A DNA stretch of 64,000 nt, from positions 83,895-147,894 of the forward strand of contig NZ_FTMS01000010.1 of assembly GCF_900156105.1 (NCBI RefSeq), given 5' to 3'. Source of the stretch: Alkalispirochaeta americana (GTDB lineage: Bacteria; Spirochaetota; Spirochaetia; DSM-27196; Alkalispirochaetaceae). The translations under genes and the position numbers were made by a program. The notes beneath the pieces are model-generated. The model saw only the letters and a program-made list of their open reading frames with translations. It searched no databases and was not told the origin of the DNA. How positions within the stretch are numbered: position 1 is the first letter of the stretch; each line of letters opens with the position of its first letter. Shown piece after piece: positions 25,989 through 34,373 of the stretch.

Positions 25989-27581
25989 TCACTGATACAT
26001 GTAGCGCTTGATCTTGAAGGTCGGGGTCTTTTCAAAGGGCTCCCGCTGCTCGATCATCTCGGTGAGACGGGAAAACGAGCTGAGTCGGGCGTTTACCTGA
26101 CGGCGGATATCCTCCAGGTAGGCCGAGGTGTTCTCGGCGTGGCCCTTCATCTGTTCCGACATTTGCTCCGTTAGTTGTTCGTAATCCAGAAGGACCCGGG
26201 CGATAAGACGCCCGCTTCGTTCGACCACCAAAGACTCCATTACACCCTTAAACTGATTGATCAGGGATTCAATCGCTTCGGGATAAATATTTTCACCGCT
26301 GGCACCGACGATAACGGATTTTTTTCGGCCCTGAACGTAAAGCCGTCCCTGAGCGTCAAAGGTTCCCAGATCGCCCGTGCGAAACCAGCCGTCTTCGGTA
26401 AAGACCTGGGCGGTCTGTTCGGGATCGCGATAATACCCCTTCATCACGTTGGGACCGCGAACCTGGATTTCCCCATCCTGGATGCGAATTTCGACACCGG
26501 GAACATTCACGCCCGTGGAGCGGCGGGTGTTCGCGCCGGGGCTGGTTCCAGCCAGAAGCGGCGCTGTCTCGGTGAGACCGTAGCCGATCGCGTAGGGAAA
26601 CCCCATGCGAAAGAGCACGTCCTCCACGTCGGCCGTCAGAGGAGCCCCTCCGATCCCGAAGAAACGAAGCTCTCCGCCAAAAGCGGCCAGAAGTTTCTTT
26701 CCTGCGGCGCGGTAGATGATCCGGTTCACACCGGGAACCATCCGGATAGCCCGTACCAGGGGCTTGTTGAGCTTGGGCATGATCCGGGCCCGGACCATCT
26801 TCTCGATGAGCAGGGGCACGGCCAGCATCAGATCGGGCCGAACTTCCTTGAGAGCGCTCATGAGAACCGTGGGAGAAGCGGGCCGATCCAGGTAGGTCAC
26901 CACGCCGCCCATGGTGAAGGGCAGGATCATTCCCAGGGTGCACTCGTAGGTATGGGCCAGGGGAAGCAACGAGAGCATGCGGTCGCCGGGTTTTATCCCC
27001 CCTGCGGCAAAGCCGTTGGAACCAAAAACGTTGGAACAAATGTTGCGATGCGAGAGTTCGACACCCTTGGAGTGGCCCGTTGTCCCCGAAGTATAGATGA
27101 TCGCCGCTGTGTCGGTAGCATCCAACTCCTGAGGGTACTGGTCGGGAATCGTCGCATCTCCTGCAAGAACCTGATCCATCAGGTCTTCCAGAATCAGCAC
27201 TGTCAGGCCCAAGGCATCAAGGTTATCCCCGCACCGTTCCTGGTGCCGTCTGGAAATAATCAGGATGCGGCTGCCCGAGTGTTCCAGGATTCCCTGCACA
27301 TCCTCCACGGTGAACTCCGTGAGAATGGGCACCACCACGGCAGCCCAGGAGGTAATCCCGAGATACGCTGCCGGCCACCCCACCTGGCTCTCGCTCAGCA
27401 GGGCAACCCTGTCCCCTTTGGCCACCCCCAGGCGGGCCAGCTCCTGCTGAACCCCGGCGATAGCTCTTCCCATCTCCCGGTAGGTGTGACCGGTGGTCCC
27501 GGTCATCCGGAAAGCCACCAGATCTGCGTGTTGCTCCACAGACTGAGCAACAATGGCACGAATAGTTTCTGGTTGATTCAT
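25989..27581 (-). CDS. Long-chain acyl-CoA synthetase (AMP-binding)
   Basis: A 530-residue cytoplasmic enzyme of the ANL superfamily. The ATP/AMP motif is YTSGTTGHSKGVELSH (near residue 170), then GYGLTETAPLLAG, and the hinge region WFRTGDLG with the C-terminal KKSVIVGASGENIYPEAIE. It should activate a fatty acid to acyl-AMP and then acyl-CoA; chain length cannot be told. The C-terminal catalytic Lys region is probably TFKIKRYMY. No Shine-Dalgarno is seen before the ATG at 27581. It heads the transcript that continues into the solute-binding protein and is divergent from the oxidoreductase. Confidence 0.93.
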   Translation of the reverse strand: MNQPETIRAIVAQSVEQHADLVAFRMTGTTGHTYREMGRAIAGVQQELARLGVAKGDRVALLSESQVGWPAAYLGITSWAAVVVPILTEFTVEDVQGILEHSGSRILIISRRHQERCGDNLDALGLTVLILEDLMDQVLAGDATIPDQYPQELDATDTAAIIYTSGTTGHSKGVELSHRNICSNVFGSNGFAAGGIKPGDRMLSLLPLAHTYECTLGMILPFTMGGVVTYLDRPASPTVLMSALKEVRPDLMLAVPLLIEKMVRARIMPKLNKPLVRAIRMVPGVNRIIYRAAGKKLLAAFGGELRFFGIGGAPLTADVEDVLFRMGFPYAIGYGLTETAPLLAGTSPGANTRRSTGVNVPGVEIRIQDGEIQVRGPNVMKGYYRDPEQTAQVFTEDGWFRTGDLGTFDAQGRLYVQGRKKSVIVGASGENIYPEAIESLINQFKGVMESLVVERSGRLIARVLLDYEQLTEQMSEQMKGHAENTSAYLEDIRRQVNARLSSFSRLTEMIEQREPFEKTPTFKIKRYMYQ

Positions 27582-27609
27582 ACATACAGGCTACACCCGA
27601 GACCTCGCT

Positions 27610-27639
27610 TTGGCAAGAAAGCAAAATTTGGGTTATGAT
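27610..27639 (+). promoter_or_regulatory. Promoter of the oxidoreductase/EAL operon, leaderless spacing
   Basis: TTGGCA, 18-base spacer, TATGAT, then AAAGGT (6 bases) to the ATG at 27646. Transcription would start at about the AUG. Confidence 0.6.
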
Positions 27640-27645
27640 AAAGGT

Positions 27646-28662
27646 ATGATACATTCTGGAATTATCGGTCCGGGGCTGATATGGGAGAAGACCCACCGCA
27701 GGATACTCTCGGAACTGCACGACGAGATTCACGTTGCAGCCGTGGCAGCCCGCTCCAGGGAAAACCAGAAACGGGCCCGCCAGGCCTACCCCGATGCAAC
27801 AATCTACAGCGATGCCCGGGAGCTGATCGGGGACCCCGAGGTGGAGGCGGTTATCATCCTCACTCCGATCAGTCTGAACGCCGCCTTTGCACAGGCGGCC
27901 CTGGAGGCAGGAAAACAGGTCATCGTGGAAAAACCTCTCGCACGGTCCCTGGCCGAAGCGCAGAATCTCTACCGTATCGAGGAAGAGATGCATCTCAGGG
28001 AAGGGAGCGCCGCCACGCTGATCGTCCTGGAGCAGTACCTCTATAAGGCCCTTATTCCGGAAGTCAAAACTCTTCTGAAAGAAGGCGAGATCGGCACCCC
28101 CGTCAGTTTTGAGCGGGTTCTCCACGGCAGGATTGCCGCCGACGAGGACCTGACCGGCGGCTACGGAAGCACATCCTGGCGCCAGACCCCTGATTTTCCC
28201 CTGGGCAACTTCTTTGACGGCGGCATCCACGAAGTAGCCCTCTTCCAGGAACTGTTCGGTCCTCCCCGGGAGGTCTTCGCCCGGGGACGCTCGCTCCGGC
28301 CGGATTTCGGCGAGATCGACCTGCTCACCTTTTCGGCGATCTACCCCGGGGATATCCAGGGGACCATGATCCACTCCAGTTGCCTCGGAAAACTGGGTGA
28401 TCACTTCGTGATTCACGGCACCAAGGGAGCCCTGGTAGTGCGCGATAAGGAACTCCATATCCGATCCCCCCAGGACGGAACGGAATCGCTCCTTCCCTTC
28501 TCGTGGCAGTGCGAGAGCACGACCATGTGGCAGGAGATCCTCCGGAATCTCCGGGAAGGAACACCTCCCCGTTACAGTCGCCAGAAGGTCCTCAACGACC
28601 TTGCCTTTATGGAGGCCCTTGGCCGAAGTCTCTCCTCGGGTGCATCGGAGCCTCTGGCATGA
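27646..28662 (+). CDS. Gfo/Idh/MocA-family oxidoreductase
   Basis: A 338-residue NAD(P)-dependent dehydrogenase-like protein. The N-terminal Rossmann fold starts GIIGPGLIWEKTH, in place of the usual GxGxxG, and the hallmark VEKPLARS (catalytic Lys) is near residue 97. The C-terminal alpha/beta domain has GGIHEVALFQELFG, where the His is the likely catalytic base. Family members oxidise or reduce sugars, inositols and related compounds; the substrate is unknown. The ATG at 27646 is preceded by a promoter only 6 bases away. Its stop overlaps the EAL gene (ATGA), an unexplained pairing. Confidence 0.88.
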   Translation: MIHSGIIGPGLIWEKTHRRILSELHDEIHVAAVAARSRENQKRARQAYPDATIYSDARELIGDPEVEAVIILTPISLNAAFAQAALEAGKQVIVEKPLARSLAEAQNLYRIEEEMHLREGSAATLIVLEQYLYKALIPEVKTLLKEGEIGTPVSFERVLHGRIAADEDLTGGYGSTSWRQTPDFPLGNFFDGGIHEVALFQELFGPPREVFARGRSLRPDFGEIDLLTFSAIYPGDIQGTMIHSSCLGKLGDHFVIHGTKGALVVRDKELHIRSPQDGTESLLPFSWQCESTTMWQEILRNLREGTPPRYSRQKVLNDLAFMEALGRSLSSGASEPLA

Positions 28663-29963
28663 ATTTCTGCCTGGAGGAGCTCCTGGAGAGCCTGCAGGTG
28701 GACCGGCTCTCCGCCTACTTTCAACCGGTCGTTAACCTCCGCACCGCCCGGATCGTGGGGTGCGAGGCACTTCTGCGGCCCGTCACACGCGACGGAGCGC
28801 TTCTGGCTCCAGGAATCGTCTTTGAGAGAGCCCGCCAGATGGGCTGCCTCCTGGAACTTGAGAATTCTGCTCACAGGGTCTCCATCAAGGCCTTCGTGGA
28901 AGAAGCCTCTTCGACCAGAGAGGACCTTCTTCTTTTCCTGAACTTCTCGGCCCATCTTCTGAACCGGGGAGATATGGACCCCGAGGCGATTCTCTCCACC
29001 GTCAAAAGGGCGGGCCTTGATCCCCGCAACGTGGCCCTGGATATCGTGGAATCGTCGGTGGACACGCCAAAAGAACTGCTTGACTTTGTTACCCGCAACC
29101 GCCAGGAAGGATTCCTGATCACCCTGGACGATTTCGGGACAAAGAACTCCAACCTCGAACGGGTCGCCCTGGTGCAACCCCAGATCATCAAGATCGACCG
29201 CTCCATCGTCAAGGGCGTTCATCAGGATCCGCTAAAGCAGGCAATCCTCCGCTCTGTGGGGTATCTGGCCCAGACTATGGGGGCTCTCAGCCTTGCCGAG
29301 GGGATCGAGACGATCCAGGACCTGGCCTTCTGCGCCCGGGAGGGCGTGCAACTCGCCCAGGGGTTTCTTCTGGGGCGCCCCCGGCCGGGCATCGCCGCGC
29401 TGATCGCCCAGGGATCGGAGAAACTCCCGCCTCTGTTGGCACAGCTTCAGGAGACCCTGGCCGCAGACCTCCGGAAAGCCCGTCAGTCCGACCTGGCTAT
29501 CTCGGGAGAGATAGATCACCTCCTGGAAAACCTGAAAAAAATCGGTGCGTCGCGCATGGAGCCGTATCTTGAAAAGTGGGCTCGCGCGCGGGAAACGATC
29601 GATGCCGTCTACATCACCACCGACACGGGAATCCAGATCACCGAGATGGTGACTCCCGGCAACGAAGCTGCCGAACCAGATATCACGAAGGGGAAACGCG
29701 ACGGACACTCAGGAGCTTGCGCAAACGCGCCATCAAACCTCGCATCAAAACAGGGCAATCCCCTCTTCTCCCTCTGCGAGAAAGGAACCGACCACAGCAA
29801 CAAGGAGTATGTCTTTGGCCTCCACGCCCTGGACCAGGACCGGTACGTGACAAAACCCTATATATCCCTGGCCACAGGAAACCTCTGCAGGACCATCACC
29901 CAGAAGTTTCGCTCCGCCCAGGGTCAGCACTGCCTGCTCTGCGTAGACCTGCGCGGCACCTGA
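28659..29963 (+). CDS. EAL-domain phosphodiesterase with C-terminal sensor-like domain
   Basis: A 434-residue cytoplasmic protein. The EAL domain (residues about 10-250) has GCEALLRP, NFSAHLLN, ITLDDFGTKNS, IIKIDRSIV, AEGIET and QGFLLG, so the metal and catalytic residues for cutting c-di-GMP to pGpG look intact; loop 6 is altered after DDFGT. The C-terminal part (about 300-434) has YITTDTGIQITEMV and KPYISLATGNLCRTIT, resembling the Cache/PAS-like domain found after EAL in YkuI-type proteins, probably ligand-sensing. The ATG overlaps the oxidoreductase stop by ATGA. Confidence 0.88.
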   Translation: MNFCLEELLESLQVDRLSAYFQPVVNLRTARIVGCEALLRPVTRDGALLAPGIVFERARQMGCLLELENSAHRVSIKAFVEEASSTREDLLLFLNFSAHLLNRGDMDPEAILSTVKRAGLDPRNVALDIVESSVDTPKELLDFVTRNRQEGFLITLDDFGTKNSNLERVALVQPQIIKIDRSIVKGVHQDPLKQAILRSVGYLAQTMGALSLAEGIETIQDLAFCAREGVQLAQGFLLGRPRPGIAALIAQGSEKLPPLLAQLQETLAADLRKARQSDLAISGEIDHLLENLKKIGASRMEPYLEKWARARETIDAVYITTDTGIQITEMVTPGNEAAEPDITKGKRDGHSGACANAPSNLASKQGNPLFSLCEKGTDHSNKEYVFGLHALDQDRYVTKPYISLATGNLCRTITQKFRSAQGQHCLLCVDLRGT

Positions 29964-29989
29964 AACACCTCAGAGGACGGCACCGTTTA

Positions 29990-30018
29990 TTCCGAAACCC
30001 GGGGAAAAAGGCTATACT
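29990..30018 (+). promoter_or_regulatory. Promoter of the parvulin gene, leaderless spacing
   Basis: Weak -35 TTCCGA, 17-base spacer, strong -10 TATACT, then CCCCCC (6 bases) to the ATG at 30025. There is no Shine-Dalgarno at all, only C residues. Confidence 0.55.
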
Positions 30019-30024
30019 CCCCCC

Positions 30025-30300
30025 ATGGAATGGAAAGCAAGTCATATTCTGGTAAAAGAGAAAGCTCTGGCAGAACAAATCCTGAAACGGATCAAGAGCG
30101 GAGCCCGCTTCGAGGCCCTGGCAAAGGAGCATTCAACCTGCCCCAGTAAATCAAAGGGTGGAGATCTGGGATGGTTCGGCCCGGGGAAGATGGTAAAGCC
30201 CTTCGAGGAGGCGGTGATCAAATTGCGCACCGGGAAGATCTCCGGCGTAGTACGGACGCAATTCGGCTATCACCTCATCAAAAAGACCGGCGAACGATAG
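30025..30300 (+). CDS. Stand-alone parvulin peptidyl-prolyl isomerase
   Basis: A 91-residue single-domain PpiC-type rotamase with no signal peptide, so cytoplasmic. Family motifs are ASHILVKEKALAEQIL, the LAKEHSTCPSKSKGGDLGWF loop, the FEEAV helix and FGYHLIKKT at the C-terminus, with the paired active-site His in SHILV and YHLI. It helps folding by isomerising X-Pro bonds. The length is that of E. coli PpiC (93 aa). It follows the EAL gene by about 60 bases but has its own -10 box, and the six bases before the ATG are all C, so translation is probably leaderless. Confidence 0.93.
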   Translation: MEWKASHILVKEKALAEQILKRIKSGARFEALAKEHSTCPSKSKGGDLGWFGPGKMVKPFEEAVIKLRTGKISGVVRTQFGYHLIKKTGER

Positions 30301-30328
30301 CAAGACCCCGATGAAAGGCCGAAACCCC

Positions 30329-30363
30329 GGCCGATCGTTGCGCAGAAGCCGCTACGATCGGCC
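30329..30363. repeat. Hairpin 1 between convergent genes
   Basis: GGCCGATCGT and ACGATCGGCC, perfect 10-base arms around a 15-base loop, 28 bases after the parvulin stop. No T-run follows, so it may be a Rho-type or processing hairpin rather than an intrinsic terminator. Confidence 0.5.
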
Positions 30364-30390
30364 CGACGGGCTTCGAACCCTTGCAGAAGA

Positions 30391-30412
30391 GTTCCCGGGG
30401 AATCCCGGGAAC
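30391..30412. repeat. Hairpin 2 between convergent genes
   Basis: GTTCCCGGG and CCCGGGAAC, perfect 9-base arms around GAAT, 22 bases beyond the DUF4914 stop (reading minus). No clear T-run on either strand. It could act as a two-way transcription end. Confidence 0.5.
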
Positions 30413-30434
30413 CGAAGACACAGGGGCAGGAACT

Positions 30435-32315
30435 TTAGGAATTGAAAACCTTGATATAGTCCTGCAGAGTCCCGTCATTCATACAGACATCGATGATCTT
30501 TCGTCCCAGGGGATCAAGATCGTCCGTGAGGAACTGCGAGACTTCTTTCTTGAAGAAATCCGCAAGGATCTTCTGACCGGCGTCGTATCCCTTGATTCCC
30601 ACCTCGGGCTGCTCGTGAACGTGGAGCAATCCTGCAGGCATGAGCTGTCCGGCAACCTTGAGCCGTTCCATGCTGTATCCCAGAAGAGGACAGCGGGACT
30701 CGATAAGCTGCTCGGGCCGGAACTTCACCGATCCCCGGCGAGCCATGTACTCCCGCAAAATCCACTCGGGCTGGAAGCCCACCTTGTAGGCACCGATATA
30801 CTGGTTCGGGATAAGCACATAGGGGGTACCGGGCGTTTCCTGCGTCACTTTGAGCAGGAGATTTGCCTGGGTCACCTTTTTCCCCGTGGCAAAGGGCCAG
30901 TAGGATCCTACACCTTCGCTGGTGAGCCCCTCGGTGGTAACGATACTGGGGTTGGCGTGTCCCCGGGGAGCCACCAGGCGCCAGAGCCATGCCAGGGCCG
31001 GCGGCAGGATATGCATCATGCCGATGATACCGTAGTTGGGGTTCTTCTTGGTTGAGGGAGGCGTCCGAACACCGAAACTCCTCACGTCCACGGCAACCGG
31101 ATCGTCCACCACTTTGTCGATAAAGTGACGGGGCATGATCACCCGCGGGTTGGGACAGGGCTTTCCGGGTTCGTCCTGGATATGCTCCCAAGGCAGAATG
31201 GTGGAACCGGGCTTTCCCTCGAGGTTCAGGAAGATCAGGGGCTCCGGCGGATTAATACAGAGCTTCTCAATGGCCGGCTCTTTGCCGTACTCATTGAGGT
31301 GATCCACCCGGAGAAACCACCCTGCCTCGGCATCCTCAATCATGAGGCGTCCCGTGGTGCTGGTCTGGATCGAGGGATGGGCCAGGGCCATATCATCAGT
31401 GACAGGCTCCAGCTCACACGGATCAAGGAGCTCGAAGTAGATATCATCGCCGGTTATGGTGTTGTGGGCGAGACGAATCCGGCCATCCGGTTCCCGGTGA
31501 AGCTGCTGGGTCATCTCGCTCTTTCCACCGCCGCTGGCACCTTCGTGCATGATCACGAACTCATTGTCGTAGGGGGTGACCACCCGAACGGCCGAGCTGT
31601 GGAGGGTTACCCAATCCTCTTCCTCGCCAATGCTCAGAAGGATTCCGTAGACACCCTTCTTTGCGCTGGGACCGGGATAGAGATTGTAGGCAAAAAGCTC
31701 GTGCATTCCCGGCAGACGGTTATGAACCACCACCTGCTTTCCGTCGAAGTGGGTGTGCCGGAAAGGAGGTGCCAGATAAATCACTGCCCGGGGCTCGAAG
31801 TTTTCAGGGATCTCATCGGCAGTGAAAAATCCCTGCAGGTCGGCCAGACCGGCCACGAAGAATCCCGCGTTCTCCGGAGCGATCAGGAGCGTGGGGTACC
31901 CCCGCTTCTTGTCTCCCGAGAGGAAGGGCAACACGATCAGGCGCCCCACATCCTCACGGAACCAGCGGAAGGTCTCCTGCCGGACTTCCTCGAAGGGCTG
32001 CTTGAAGCGGTTGTTCCAGTGGGGCTTGTCCGTGGGACGATCATCGGCGATGACCATCGCGTCGGGATCCCGCCGGCGCATATAGGGCTCCACGTAGTTT
32101 ACGGCGGCTCCGTTTTTGCAACGGCCAACCGTGGCCTCCACGACACGCCCTTTGCCGGGAACATCGTAGGCGACCTCTACGAGGTCTTTATCAGTTTCCA
32201 GATAAGCGAGCTCCAACAGGTGGTCTCGGCTTTCCGGAAAAACCAGGTCAACACAGCAGAGCATCTCTCGGAGGTGCTCGCTTAAAACCAAGCGATCCAG
32301 TGGTGACGTTTTCAT
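30435..32315 (-). CDS. DUF4914 protein, HprK/PEPCK-like P-loop
   Basis: A 626-residue cytoplasmic protein that I place in DUF4914. The centre has a nucleotide-binding loop, EGASGGGKSEM (about residue 260), close to the HPr kinase loop (GxSGxGKSE) and related to the PEP carboxykinase loop. Other conserved-looking blocks are VVHNRLPGMHELFAYNLYPG before it and VDHLNEYGKEPAIEKLCINPPEP after it. An ATP-using kinase or carboxykinase-like role is plausible but not shown. The start at 32315 is the first ATG; a TTG 12 codons upstream is less likely. It is divergent from a ferredoxin gene with an A/T inverted repeat between them, and no operon partner is present. Confidence 0.85.
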   Translation of the reverse strand: MKTSPLDRLVLSEHLREMLCCVDLVFPESRDHLLELAYLETDKDLVEVAYDVPGKGRVVEATVGRCKNGAAVNYVEPYMRRRDPDAMVIADDRPTDKPHWNNRFKQPFEEVRQETFRWFREDVGRLIVLPFLSGDKKRGYPTLLIAPENAGFFVAGLADLQGFFTADEIPENFEPRAVIYLAPPFRHTHFDGKQVVVHNRLPGMHELFAYNLYPGPSAKKGVYGILLSIGEEEDWVTLHSSAVRVVTPYDNEFVIMHEGASGGGKSEMTQQLHREPDGRIRLAHNTITGDDIYFELLDPCELEPVTDDMALAHPSIQTSTTGRLMIEDAEAGWFLRVDHLNEYGKEPAIEKLCINPPEPLIFLNLEGKPGSTILPWEHIQDEPGKPCPNPRVIMPRHFIDKVVDDPVAVDVRSFGVRTPPSTKKNPNYGIIGMMHILPPALAWLWRLVAPRGHANPSIVTTEGLTSEGVGSYWPFATGKKVTQANLLLKVTQETPGTPYVLIPNQYIGAYKVGFQPEWILREYMARRGSVKFRPEQLIESRCPLLGYSMERLKVAGQLMPAGLLHVHEQPEVGIKGYDAGQKILADFFKKEVSQFLTDDLDPLGRKIIDVCMNDGTLQDYIKVFNS

Positions 32316-32353
32316 GCCCCTAGGGTACAATGTAGATGGGAAGACGTTCAAGT

Positions 32354-32373
32354 AAAAAAATAGTGATTTTTTT
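32354..32373. promoter_or_regulatory. A/T inverted repeat in the DUF4914/ferredoxin gap
   Basis: AAAAAAAT and ATTTTTTT, perfect 8-base arms around AGTG, midway between the two divergent genes. It could be a regulator site for one or both; A/T-rich DNA stands out in this GC-rich window. Confidence 0.4.
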
Positions 32374-32413
32374 AACGTTTTTCTACCAAAGAACCGCCAA
32401 AGAAGAAAAGCAA

Positions 32414-32442
32414 TTGACTTTTTAAGATCCCTGCATCACAAT
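32414..32442 (+). promoter_or_regulatory. Promoter of the ferredoxin gene
   Basis: TTGACT, 17-base spacer, CACAAT. The leader is about 35 bases and carries AAAGGAG 7 bases before the ATG at 32485, so this gene has a normal leader. Confidence 0.55.
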
Positions 32443-32484
32443 AATCCCCGAGTCAGCACACAAACACGTGCAAAGGAGTTGCGT

Positions 32485-32673
32485 ATGACCACGAAAGTTG
32501 ATCCCGATCTGTGTATTAGCTGTGCAATCTGCACCAACATGGTTCCCGATGTGTTCATCATGAACGACGATGGCCTGGCCGAGGCGAAACCCGGTGATGT
32601 TCCTGCTGACCTGGAAGATCAGGTCCAGGAAGCGATGGAGGAATGCCCCGCCGACGCCATCGTCATCGAGTAA
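32485..32673 (+). CDS. Small ferredoxin, single Fe-S cluster
   Basis: A 62-residue acidic electron carrier. The cysteines are in DLCISCAIC (positions 10, 13, 16) and EECPADAI (position 54), which fits one [4Fe-4S] (or [3Fe-4S]) cluster, as in the monocluster ferredoxins of Thermotoga and Desulfovibrio. It should serve low-potential electron transfer in the cytoplasm; the partner is not evident, though the divergent gene (DUF4914) and the molybdenum hydroxylase further on are candidates only by proximity. ATG at 32485 has a strong AAAGGAG upstream. A clear intrinsic terminator follows 26 bases after the stop, so it is monocistronic. Confidence 0.95.
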   Translation: MTTKVDPDLCISCAICTNMVPDVFIMNDDGLAEAKPGDVPADLEDQVQEAMEECPADAIVIE

Positions 32674-32699
32674 CCTCCCTGTACCATCCGGTACAACCA

Positions 32700-32745
32700 C
32701 CCCGCACCGCGACGGCCCCTGGCTCTCCCCGGTGCGGGGTTTTTT
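32700..32745 (+). terminator. Intrinsic terminator of the ferredoxin gene
   Basis: CCCCGCACCG and CGGTGCGGGG form a perfect 10-base stem, followed at once by six T residues on the plus strand. Confidence 0.92.
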
Positions 32746-32756
32746 GTGTCCCGGCC

Positions 32757-32783
32757 GCTACCCCGGCTACCCCGGCTACCCCG
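32757..32783. repeat. Three 9-bp tandem repeats
   Basis: GCTACCCCG three times in a row, between the ferredoxin terminator and the stop of the nicotinate phosphoribosyltransferase gene. No function is apparent. Confidence 0.8.
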
Positions 32784-32810
32784 AGTTCCCCGGGCTGACC
32801 CCGCAGCCCG

Positions 32811-34235
32811 TCACAGGTCCCGGAAGAACTGGTCCTTTTGCCGTCGCAGCTGTTCCGAGAGAGAGACCTTGTAGATGTGGGGGTTGATGATCCGTTTGTA
32901 GGTCTCATCGAGACAATCCAGGTTCGTCATGGTCCGCTGGCGTATTCCGGCCAGTTCCGGAGAGGAACCGAGCCGTTCCCCCTGGCGCATGTGCAATGTC
33001 AGAAGGGGCTCGATCCGCTCGTAGCGATCCAGACGGGTCTTTCGGTAGTCCCCGGCGGGGTGATAGAAGGTATACCCCCGGCCCGGCAGGATATCTTCTC
33101 CCTCTTCGGCGATCAGGTCTGCCAGGGGGTAGTCGTCGGGGCCGTAGAAGCGATAGATCTGCTTGATTCCCGGGTTGGTACTTTTCTCGGGGTTGTCACT
33201 CATCTTCATTGTGGGGACAAAGGTGCCCCGGGGCCCTTCCTTTGCTGCCATCTTGTACACCCCCGTGAGGGCCGAGTCACTCCCCCCCGTAACCAGCTGG
33301 GTTCCCACCCCCCACATATCAACGGGGCTTCCTGCGGCTACCAGCTGGGCGATGATCTCCTCATTCAGCTCGTTGGAAACGGCAATTCGGGCGTCGCCGA
33401 GCCCCGCCTGGTCGAGCTTCTTCCTGACGGCCTTGCTCAGATACTGAATGTCACCGCTGTCCAGACGGACCGCCACGGGGTGGCCCTGGTCCTGGAGCTC
33501 CTTGCCCACGGTGATCGCGCTCCGGATTCCGCTGCCCAGGGTGTCGTAGGTGTCGATAAGAAGAACCGTCTGCTCGGGATACAGGCGAGCGTAGCGCCGA
33601 AAGGCTTCTTCCTCGTTTTCGAAGGCCATAACCCAGCTGTGGGCCATGGTGCCGGTGACGGGAATGGCGAAACGCATTCCCGCCAGGGTGTTGCTGGTCG
33701 CCGAGGCTCCGCCAATATAGGCGGCCCGGGAAGCGCTCATCGCCCCGTCGGGACCCTGAGCACGCCTGAGTCCGAACTCGGCGATCGAACCTCCCCGGGA
33801 AGCCAGATATATCCGGGCGGTCTTGGTTGCCACCAGGGTCTGATAATTCAGAACGTTCAGAAGGAGGCTCTCTATAAGTTGCGCCTCGAGCATGGTGGCG
33901 TGAACCCGCACCAGCGGCTCCTGGGGAAAGACCAGCGTTCCCTCGGGGACAGCCCAGATATCACCGGAAAACCGGAAGGAAGCAAGATAATCGAGGAACT
34001 CCGGGCGAAACAGTCCGAGCCCGGCGAGATACTCCAGTTCCTCCGGTAAAAAGCGGATCGTTTCCAGAGCCTCCAGAAGATCTGCCAAGCCGGCGAAGAC
34101 GGAAAACCCTCCGCCAAAGGGCTGTCGTCGGAAAAACATGTCGAAGACAGCCCGCCGGTGCATTCCTTCGTGGTGATACCCCTGCATCATGGTTAGCTCG
34201 TAGAGATCGGTTAGCAAGGCAGACTTGATAATCAT
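32811..34235 (-). CDS. pncB: Nicotinate phosphoribosyltransferase
   Basis: A 474-residue cytoplasmic enzyme of NAD salvage that joins nicotinate and PRPP to nicotinate mononucleotide with ATP use. It has the family start LLTDLYELTMMQGY, the EFGLRRAQGPDGA loop, the phospho-accepting His in GTMAHSWVMAF, VRLDSGD and the VGTQLVTGG phosphate site. The length is typical of the PncB/NAPRT group. The ATG at 34235 is chosen because it sits 7 bases after a -10 box and begins the family's N-terminus; ATGs at 34244 and 34247 overlap that box. It is divergent from ndk. Confidence 0.94.
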   Translation of the reverse strand: MIIKSALLTDLYELTMMQGYHHEGMHRRAVFDMFFRRQPFGGGFSVFAGLADLLEALETIRFLPEELEYLAGLGLFRPEFLDYLASFRFSGDIWAVPEGTLVFPQEPLVRVHATMLEAQLIESLLLNVLNYQTLVATKTARIYLASRGGSIAEFGLRRAQGPDGAMSASRAAYIGGASATSNTLAGMRFAIPVTGTMAHSWVMAFENEEEAFRRYARLYPEQTVLLIDTYDTLGSGIRSAITVGKELQDQGHPVAVRLDSGDIQYLSKAVRKKLDQAGLGDARIAVSNELNEEIIAQLVAAGSPVDMWGVGTQLVTGGSDSALTGVYKMAAKEGPRGTFVPTMKMSDNPEKSTNPGIKQIYRFYGPDDYPLADLIAEEGEDILPGRGYTFYHPAGDYRKTRLDRYERIEPLLTLHMRQGERLGSSPELAGIRQRTMTNLDCLDETYKRIINPHIYKVSLSEQLRRQKDQFFRDL

Positions 34236-34242
34236 GACATCC

Positions 34243-34271
34243 ATCATACCGGAAAAATCATGTCCGAACAA
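34243..34271 (-). promoter_or_regulatory. Promoter of pncB, leaderless spacing
   Basis: Minus strand: TTGTTC, 17-base spacer, TATGAT, then 7 bases to the ATG at 34235. Confidence 0.5.
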
Positions 34272-34338
34272 AGACCGAATGGTCGGCACCGTCGGGAAAC
34301 AGCCCTCGGGAATCGGAAAAGGGTAAAAATGGAAAGAG

Positions 34339-34367
34339 TTGAAATCCTGAAGGAGAACATCCATACT
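34339..34367 (+). promoter_or_regulatory. Promoter of ndk, leaderless spacing
   Basis: TTGAAA, 17-base spacer, CATACT, then GGGGGC (6 bases) to the ATG at 34374. A GGAG inside the spacer is not followed by a usable start, so it is not the ribosome site. Confidence 0.55.
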
Positions 34368-34373
34368 GGGGGC

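Noticed and set aside
26175..27638. A 487-codon plus-strand frame opposite the acyl-CoA ligase
   Set aside because: The ligase motifs on the minus strand are unmistakable; no domain is seen in the other frame.
31125..32285. A 386-codon plus-strand frame opposite the DUF4914 gene
   Set aside because: It is a shadow of the DUF4914 coding strand with no motif or ribosome site.
32757..32783. CRISPR or regulatory array
   Set aside because: Only three contiguous 9-bp units without spacers; a simple tandem repeat.
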